This document shows, piece after piece, positions 37,348 to 42,552 of a stretch of DNA of 42,552 nt (position 1 is the stretch's first letter; the number at the start of each line of letters is the position of its first letter). The translations under genes and the position numbers were made by a program. The DNA lies in assembly GCA_016292635.1 (NCBI GenBank), contig JAEDIC010000018.1:1-42552 (forward strand), written 5' to 3'. Origin of the DNA: Clostridia bacterium (GTDB taxonomy: Bacteria; Bacillota; Clostridia; Christensenellales; CAG-138). A model generated the notes under the pieces. It was not told where the DNA came from, made no database searches, and worked only from the letters and a program-made list of their open reading frames with translations.

Positions 37348-38460
37348 TTACCTCCTATACTTCCCAACGATGGCGTTCATCTCGTCCCAATGGGCTTCCA
37401 TGTCCGCCACCAGCTTGAACTGGGTGCGGCAGCGGTCAAGGTTCTGACCTTCCCGGTGGGTGCGGAAATAGGTATCGCCGCTGAGATAGTCGGTAAGGAA
37501 GCGGATACCGCATTCAAGGGTCATGAGCTTTGCGCCCCAGGGAAGGTATTCAAGCTCCTCATCGGTAAGCGTATCCCCTGCACCCTCAAGGAAGGCGGCG
37601 GTGTATGCGTCAAAGAGGTCAAGGTCGATAAACACCCTGGAAAGGTCCTGCTCGTCTTCGGCACAGCGGTTTGCGCCGAAGCGGATGGAATCGCCGAAGT
37701 CGTTTATGGAAAGGCCGGGCATAACCGTATCAAGGTCTATTACGCATATACCCTCGCCGGTGCGCTTATCTATAAGCACGTTGTTCAGCTTGGTGTCGTT
37801 ATGGGTAACACGCAGGGGCAGCACCCCTTCACGAAGGGCGTTCAGCGCAACGGAGCAGTCACCCTCGTGGGCCTTAACGAATTCTATCTCCCTCTCGCAG
37901 AACCTTGCCCTGCTCAGACTATCCTCCGCAAGAGCGGCTTTGAACTTTGCAAGGCGGTCCTCGGTGTCGTGGAAATTGGGTATGGTTTCAAAGAGGGTAT
38001 CGGCGGGATAGCCGTCCAGCATTTTCTGGAACCTGCCGAAGGCTCGTCCGGACGCGGCAAAAAGCTCCGGAGTATCTGCGGTCTGATAGCAGTATATGTC
38101 CTTTATAAAGGGATATACGCGCCATGAGCCGCCCTGGCTGTCGGTATAGTAAGGCCGGCCGTTTCTGGGGCGGATGACCTCCATGGCCTCACGGCTTCTG
38201 TCGCCGCCGGCGTCGATTATCTTTTTGCCAAGATATTCAGTAACGCCTATTATGTTGCTCATAAGCTGATCCGGGCTCTTGAAGGCGGCGGAGCTCATAC
38301 GCTGAAGAATGAACGCGGCGCAGCAGTCGTCCTCGGGCTGGGTATGCACGCAAAAGGTGTCGTTTATGTGTCCGTGACCAAATCGACAAGCGCCAACAAC
38401 GGGATAGCCAAAGTCAAAGGCTTCCAATACTTCCGCAAGTGTGGATTCGGCAGACGGCAT
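37348..38460 (-). CDS. N-acetylhexosamine 1-kinase-like (aminoglycoside phosphotransferase fold)
   Basis: NahK-type kinases phosphorylate GlcNAc or GalNAc at C1. The 370-residue protein has RFGHGHINDTFCVHT near residue 23 (nucleotide loop) and the catalytic Brenner motif LRVTHNDTKLNNVLID near 205-220. ICVIDLDTVMPG follows with the metal-binding Asp, then INDFGDSIRFGAN. These match the NahK/LnpB group better than antibiotic kinases. The start at 38460 follows GGGAGG; the stop codon of the nucleotidyltransferase gene lies inside this ribosome binding site, so the two are coupled. With the nucleotidyltransferase and galE it suggests salvage of N-acetylhexosamine to UDP-sugar. Substrate not proven. 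Confidence 0.82.
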   Translation of the reverse strand: MPSAESTLAEVLEAFDFGYPVVGACRFGHGHINDTFCVHTQPEDDCCAAFILQRMSSAAFKSPDQLMSNIIGVTEYLGKKIIDAGGDRSREAMEVIRPRNGRPYYTDSQGGSWRVYPFIKDIYCYQTADTPELFAASGRAFGRFQKMLDGYPADTLFETIPNFHDTEDRLAKFKAALAEDSLSRARFCEREIEFVKAHEGDCSVALNALREGVLPLRVTHNDTKLNNVLIDKRTGEGICVIDLDTVMPGLSINDFGDSIRFGANRCAEDEQDLSRVFIDLDLFDAYTAAFLEGAGDTLTDEELEYLPWGAKLMTLECGIRFLTDYLSGDTYFRTHREGQNLDRCRTQFKLVADMEAHWDEMNAIVGKYRR

Positions 38461-38461
38461 A

Positions 38462-39391
38462 TTATTTATCCTCCCAAAGATTTTCGGGGTATATTCCCGC
38501 GGCGGTCTTGCCGGCAATGGCGGCAACCACAACCGGCTTATCCGCCTGATAAGTAACGCCGTACCACTTATCGGCGCTGCGCAGCACCTTTACCCGGGCC
38601 TTGCCCGCAGCTATGAGGGCGCTTATAACGCTGGGCAGGAAGTATTCGCCCTTAAGGGGGTTGGTCTCCAGGGCCTTGTCAAGGAAGGCGGGAAGGCCGG
38701 CCCATGCTTCGTCGATAAAGCTTCTGGTTAGTCCCCACATATTCATGGAAACAATGGTGTCGCCGGGCAGGGGAGTCCAGCTTTCGCCCTCGTCCTCGGT
38801 AAAACGGGCGTTTTCACCGTCCTTTTCAATGCGGGTGCGCTCGGTAACATTCAAGAGGAATCCGTTTTCATCCTCAACGCATACGCCCCGGGCAACGTGA
38901 CCGTGCTCGGTAACGGTATTGCCCAGGAAATAGCCCACCATGGCATACTCGTAGCGGCCATCTGTATCGGGGTTTTCGCTGAGATAGTCGTATATGGTTT
39001 TAAATGCCTCGGGACCGTAGTAATCGTCCGCGTTGATTATGGCGAAGGGCCCGTCTATTATATCCCGGGCGGCAAGGGCTGCGTGGGCAGTGCCCCAGGG
39101 CTTTACGCGGCCCTCCGGCACAGTATACCCTTCAGGCAGATCGTCAAGCTCCTGATAGACATAGCGCACGTCTATCACCTTGGACAGCCTGTCGCCTATG
39201 GCCTTCTTGAACAGGGCCTCTATCTCGTGCTTTATTATAAACACCACCGTTTCAAATCCCGCGCGGCGGGCGTCATATATGGAATAGTCTATTATGAGCT
39301 GCCCGTTTGCTCCAACCGGGTCTATCTGCTTAAGTCCGCCGTAACGGCTGCCCATTCCCGCCGCCATAACTGCCAATACCGGCTTGTTCAT
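38462..39391 (-). CDS. Sugar-1-phosphate nucleotidyltransferase
   Basis: The 309-residue enzyme of the NTP_transferase family joins a sugar 1-phosphate to a nucleotide. It starts MNKPVLAVMAAGMGSRYGG, the usual N-terminal nucleotide-binding signature, followed by LKQIDPVG. Asp residues for metal and sugar lie in FAIINADDYYGPEAF (near 115), and GTAHAALAAR contacts the base. It is shorter than GlmU and lacks the acetyltransferase half. Placed between galE and a NahK-like kinase, it probably makes UDP-GlcNAc or UDP-GalNAc from the kinase product, taking the place of a GalT-type transferase. Start has GGAGGG upstream. Confidence 0.85.
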   Translation of the reverse strand: MNKPVLAVMAAGMGSRYGGLKQIDPVGANGQLIIDYSIYDARRAGFETVVFIIKHEIEALFKKAIGDRLSKVIDVRYVYQELDDLPEGYTVPEGRVKPWGTAHAALAARDIIDGPFAIINADDYYGPEAFKTIYDYLSENPDTDGRYEYAMVGYFLGNTVTEHGHVARGVCVEDENGFLLNVTERTRIEKDGENARFTEDEGESWTPLPGDTIVSMNMWGLTRSFIDEAWAGLPAFLDKALETNPLKGEYFLPSVISALIAAGKARVKVLRSADKWYGVTYQADKPVVVAAIAGKTAAGIYPENLWEDK

Positions 39392-39454
39392 GCTTATTCC
39401 CTCCGAAAAAATATTCTATGCTAAACCGCCGCCGCTTTTGCCCGGCGCTTTTTA

Positions 39455-40474
39455 TCAGCTTTTGTAGCCGTTTGGGTTGGTGGACTGCCACTTCCAGCTG
39501 GAAGCGCACATCTCCTCAATACCAAGCTCAGCCTCCCAGCCCATCTCTATGCGGGCCTTGCTGGGATCGGCGTAGCACTCGGCGATATCGCCGCTGCGGC
39601 GGGGATCCACCACATAGGGCAGCTTCTTGCCGCAGGCCTTTTCATAGGCGTGGAGCACGTCCATTACGCTGTAGCCCTTGCCGGTGCCCAGGTTGCATAC
39701 AAACAGGCCGCAGTTTGTATCCAGCTTTTTAAGGGCGGCAACGTGACCCTTTGCAAGGTCAACAACGTGGATATAGTCACGAACGCCGGTGCCGTCGCGG
39801 GTGGGGTAGTCGTTGCCGTAAACATGAAGCTTTTCCAGCTTGCCAACAGCCACCTGGGCAATGTAGGGCACAAGGTTGTTGGGTATGCCGTTGGGATCTT
39901 CGCCGATAAGGCCGCTCTCATGGGCGCCGATGGGATTAAAATAGCGAAGGAGGGCAACGTTCAGTGTATAATCCGCCGCACAGCAGTCCGTAAGCACACG
40001 CTCAAGGAACAGCTTGGTGGTGCCGTAGGGATTGGTGGTACCGCCGGTGGGAAAGTCCTCACGAATGGGCACGGTGGCGGGATCTCCATATACGGTGGCG
40101 GAGGAGGAGAATACGAAATTCTTAACCCCGTGGGCCCGCATGGCGTTGAGCAGCACAAGGGTGCTGATAAGGTTGTTGCTGTAGTATTCAAGGGGCTTGT
40201 GAACGCTTTCCCCAACGGCCTTAAGGCCGGCGAAATGTATAACGGCGGTAATGTCAGGATACTTTTCAAACAGGGCCTCGGTTGCGGCGGGATCGCACAG
40301 ATCCGCCTTTACAAAGGGCACGGCCTTGCCGGTTATCTTCTCCACCCTGCGGATGGATTCTTCGGAAGAGTTGGAAAGATTATCCACCGCCACGATATCG
40401 TAGCCCGCCTGGATGAGCTCCACACAGGTATGGCTGCCGATGTATCCGGCGCCGCCGCTGACTAAAATAGACAT
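39455..40474 (-). CDS. galE: UDP-glucose 4-epimerase
   Basis: GalE interconverts UDP-glucose and UDP-galactose, and in many bacteria the N-acetyl forms, using bound NAD. The 339-residue protein has the Rossmann motif GGAGYIGSH (residues 7-15) and DNLSNSS. The catalytic Ser lies in FSSSATVYGDP, and Tyr/Lys lie in PYGTTKLFLE (YxxxK). The C-terminal part has DPRRSGDIAECYADPSKA. It is first in a minus-strand operon with the nucleotidyltransferase (63-base gap) and kinase. AAGGAGAAGGAG precedes the ATG. Confidence 0.96.
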   Translation of the reverse strand: MSILVSGGAGYIGSHTCVELIQAGYDIVAVDNLSNSSEESIRRVEKITGKAVPFVKADLCDPAATEALFEKYPDITAVIHFAGLKAVGESVHKPLEYYSNNLISTLVLLNAMRAHGVKNFVFSSSATVYGDPATVPIREDFPTGGTTNPYGTTKLFLERVLTDCCAADYTLNVALLRYFNPIGAHESGLIGEDPNGIPNNLVPYIAQVAVGKLEKLHVYGNDYPTRDGTGVRDYIHVVDLAKGHVAALKKLDTNCGLFVCNLGTGKGYSVMDVLHAYEKACGKKLPYVVDPRRSGDIAECYADPSKARIEMGWEAELGIEEMCASSWKWQSTNPNGYKS

Positions 40475-40571
40475 ACTCCTTCTCCTTGGATATTTCGGTT
40501 TTATTTTATATTTTATAATGCTTTTTCGTAATTAATTGTATCACGGAACAGCGGGAATTAAATAGACGATT

Positions 40572-41477
40572 TTATATATTGTTTGCATTATCGTCCATAG
40601 CCCTGCCCGGCGCGTCCATAAGCATCTTTACGCTGCGGGCGTATTCCGTGGGGGTCATGCCGGTAAGCTTTTTAAACCGGCGGGAAAAATAATGGACCGA
40701 GCTGAAGCCCAGGCGGGAGGATATCTCGGTTATGTTCAGCTGTCCCTCCCTTATAAGGCCACGGGCGGCCTCCATCTTCATGCGGCTGAAATGATCCAGC
40801 ACACCGCCCCCTGTCTCGGCGGCAAATACGCTCTCAAGCTTTGCGCGGCCGATAAGATTGTCCCTGCATATCTGCTCGATGGTGAGGGTCTGGTCAAGGC
40901 GGCCTTTAAGATACGCTATCACGGCATCAGCCCTGCCCGTGCGGGATGGGGAAAGCCTCTTTGGGGGGCCGCTGCCCCTGCGTATCAGCCGGATGAGCAG
41001 CTCCTCAAGGGCCGCCCTCAGCAGCTGCTCAGAGCCAAAGGGTATTTGGTCGTTGCGCTGCATGGAGTGGGTAGCCGGATCATTGAGGGGGGTGGAAAAC
41101 ACGGCGCGGCTTTTGCTTACTATGCGGGAAAGCAGCTCCCTTTCCTCGGCGCCCAGAGAGGATATATGCCCACGGAAGAACTCCATGGCCTCTGCGTCGC
41201 ATTTAAAGCTTACCACTATAAGATTTGGGGCGGTTACGCCGTTTGCGCTCAATGCGTGAAATTCCCCCGGGGCGTGGAATATTATCTGTCCACGGGAAAG
41301 GCCGTATTGCTTTTCGTCCGCGGTTACCCGTATGCTGCCCTTATCCACATAGAGAAATTCCCAAAAATCATGAGCCTCCCCCGCGAAGGAATAATCGCTG
41401 GTGTACTCAAAATAATGGACGGTATACAGCATATCCACCAGAAGGGCGGGGCGCAGTTTTACGGGAGTATAGGGCAT
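40572..41477 (-). CDS. AraC-family transcriptional regulator (cupin type)
   Basis: The 301-residue protein has an N-terminal AraC-type cupin sensor (about 10-120; HDFWEFLYVDKGSIRV and IIFHAPGEFHALS carry the usual His/Glu pattern). Two helix-turn-helix motifs lie at the C-terminus (about 190-290: LTIEQICRDNLIGRAKLESV and ITEISSRLGFSSVHYFSRRF, then LTGMTPTEYARS). Such regulators usually answer to sugars. The start at 41477 (MPYTPVKLRPALL) has AGGAG upstream. It lies 97 bases upstream of galE on the same strand and probably controls that operon. Confidence 0.88.
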   Translation of the reverse strand: MPYTPVKLRPALLVDMLYTVHYFEYTSDYSFAGEAHDFWEFLYVDKGSIRVTADEKQYGLSRGQIIFHAPGEFHALSANGVTAPNLIVVSFKCDAEAMEFFRGHISSLGAEERELLSRIVSKSRAVFSTPLNDPATHSMQRNDQIPFGSEQLLRAALEELLIRLIRRGSGPPKRLSPSRTGRADAVIAYLKGRLDQTLTIEQICRDNLIGRAKLESVFAAETGGGVLDHFSRMKMEAARGLIREGQLNITEISSRLGFSSVHYFSRRFKKLTGMTPTEYARSVKMLMDAPGRAMDDNANNI

Positions 41478-41522
41478 GGGCGGCTCCTGTATATTCAGAC
41501 GGGGGTGATTTGTTCTTGCGTT

Positions 41523-41590
41523 ATTATACATAATAATATATATGCAATAATAAAAACAATCGAGATTAGTACGATTTTTAGTAATTTCGA
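41523..41590 (-). promoter_or_regulatory. Control region of the cupin-type AraC gene
   Basis: TATAAT (minus strand, 41523-41528) is preceded by an inverted repeat: TCGAGATTA (41560-41568) faces TAATTTCGA (41582-41590) across 13 bases. GTACGATTTTT between the arms matches the minus-strand direct repeat before the sugar ABC operon. Confidence 0.45.
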
Positions 41591-41734
41591 GGGTATATTG
41601 ATATTCAAGCCCGCCCCGCGGCTTCTACCCGGTCCGCAATGACATAGGCTTTGGCGGACGGTACTACGTTTTCCCCTCAAATAGCCGCACCCGTCCTGCG
41701 GCCTTTTGTAAGCTGCGCTAAACGGGCTTATATT

Positions 41735-41812
41735 AAATCAACCCATATTCCCCTCCCTTTTTATTTTGCTTCTTTCTCTTCTTCTTTTCTCCTGTAAAAA
41801 AAAGGAGAAGCA
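41735..41812 (+). repeat. Copy of the CCCATATTCCCCTCCC plus T/C palindrome element
   Basis: CAACCCATATTCCCCTCCC, a T/C-rich stretch and TTCTCCT/AGGAGAA (41787-41809) repeat the layout of copies D and F. The rest of the gap 41591-41734 shows no gene. Confidence 0.55.
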
Positions 41813-41861
41813 TATCCCGCCCCCAAGGGGGAGATACATCCCCAAAGCCGCCGCCGCGCCC

Positions 41862-41890
41862 TTGAATATGCAGGTGTTCTGTGGTAAAAT
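41862..41890 (+). promoter_or_regulatory. Promoter of tyrS
   Basis: TTGAAT (41862-41867), 17 bases, TAAAAT (41885-41890). The leader is only about 30 bases, so there is no room for a T-box riboswitch. Confidence 0.7.
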
Positions 41891-41926
41891 TTATATATCT
41901 ATTGTAGGAAAAAGGAGTAAATTCCC

Positions 41927-42552
41927 ATGAATAACGTATACGATGTGCTGGCCGAAAGAGGTTTCCTTAAGCAGTGTTCCCATCCCGAGGAGCTGTACGA
42001 GCTGCTGGGCAAGGAAAAAGTCGCCTTTTATATTGGCTTTGATCCCACCGCAGACAGCCTGCATATCGGCCATTACGTTGCCCTTATGACCATGGCTCAT
42101 ATGCAGCGTGCGGGGCATCTGCCCATAGTACTGCTGGGCGGCGGCACCGCCGTAATAGGCGACCCCTCCGGCAAGAGCGATATGCGCCGCATGATGACCC
42201 TTGAGGAAATAGACAACAACGCCATGTGCTTCCAGAGGCAGATGAGCCGCCTTATAGACTTTTCCGAGGGCAAGGCCATCGTTGCCAACAACGCCGAGTG
42301 GCTTCGTCCCCTGAATTATCTCGACTTCATGCGGGATATAGGCGTGCATTTCTCCGTAAACCGTATGCTCACCTTTGATTGCTACAAGCAGCGCATGGAA
42401 AAGGGCCTCACCTTCTTTGAGATGGGTTATATGCTCATGCAGAGCTATGACTTCCTTGAGCTTAACAGGCGGTATAACTGCGTTCTGCAGATGGGCGGCG
42501 ACGACCAGTGGAGCAATATGCTGGGCGGCGTTGAGCTTATCCGCAAGAAGGA
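41927..42552 (+). CDS. tyrS: Tyrosyl-tRNA synthetase, N-terminal part (runs off the window)
   Basis: TyrRS charges tRNA-Tyr with tyrosine. ATG at 41927 follows AAAGGAG; 208 codons are visible with no stop. The protein starts MNNVYDVLAERGFLKQCSHP. It has YIGFDPTADSLHIGHYV with the HIGH motif (near residue 40-50), LLGGGTAVIGDPSGKSDMR, and QMGGDDQWSNMLGGVELIRK near the window end, all usual for bacterial TyrRS. The KMSKS loop and S4 domain lie beyond the window. No T-box precedes it. Confidence 0.97.
   Translation, partial: MNNVYDVLAERGFLKQCSHPEELYELLGKEKVAFYIGFDPTADSLHIGHYVALMTMAHMQRAGHLPIVLLGGGTAVIGDPSGKSDMRRMMTLEEIDNNAMCFQRQMSRLIDFSEGKAIVANNAEWLRPLNYLDFMRDIGVHFSVNRMLTFDCYKQRMEKGLTFFEMGYMLMQSYDFLELNRRYNCVLQMGGDDQWSNMLGGVELIRKK

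Noticed and set aside
41591..41926. T-box riboswitch before tyrS
   Set aside because: The promoter lies about 37 bases before the start codon and no T-box sequence or specifier hairpin was found.

Overview
The window is chromosomal DNA of a strictly anaerobic, GC-rich member of the Clostridia (Firmicutes). The evidence is a Stickland-type D-proline reductase locus, a class III (oxygen-sensitive) ribonucleotide reductase with its activase, a selenocysteine (Sec) insertion system, AGGAGG ribosome binding sites and TTGACA-17-TATAAT promoters. I cannot name the genus.

Layout. (1) 1-13.8 kb: the 5' end of tuf behind tRNA-Gly(CCC). A minus-strand housekeeping run follows: two lipid kinases, a DUF5711-like membrane protein, CvpA, an RlmI-like methyltransferase and a protein with two fused RluA-type pseudouridine synthase domains. 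Next is nrdG/nrdD with two pairs of NrdR-box-like sites, then a C_GCAxxG_C_C protein, biotin ligase and a lipoprotein phosphoesterase, and a divergent signal peptidase I. (2) 13.8-17.3 kb: selB, a 59-residue ORF and a lipoprotein. (3) 17.7-21.9 kb: a small phage-derived island with a 48-residue ORF, portal and large terminase on the minus strand. A divergent sigma-region-4-like (ArpU/RinA-like) gene lies behind a promoter with a perfect LexA-type SOS box. No capsid, tail, lysis or integrase genes are present. (4) 22.1-28.5 kb: proline racemase (minus), tRNA-Sec(UCA), prdC, prdA, a CBO2463-type gene and prdB. prdB is read through an in-frame UGA that is followed by a SECIS-like hairpin. (5) 28.8-41.5 kb: sugar functions. 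These are two MFS transporters, an aldose-epimerase relative, a three-gene ABC importer without an ATPase gene, a PocR/AraC regulator, an N-acetylhexosamine-kinase-like/nucleotidyltransferase/galE operon and a second AraC regulator. (6) The window ends in the 5' part of tyrS.

How the genes work together. SelB and tRNA-Sec supply Sec to PrdB. PrdF-like racemase, PrdA/PrdB and PrdC would carry L-proline through D-proline to 5-aminovalerate as an electron sink. nrdG/nrdD make deoxynucleotides without oxygen, under probable NrdR control. The sugar genes suggest uptake of oligosaccharides and salvage of HexNAc as UDP-sugars.

The most unusual features are three. A family of mosaic, hairpin-rich intergenic repeats occurs at about ten places in this window. 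The terminase/portal island carries an SOS box. The double RluA protein is an unusual fusion. All calls were made by eye; no database or folding program was used.
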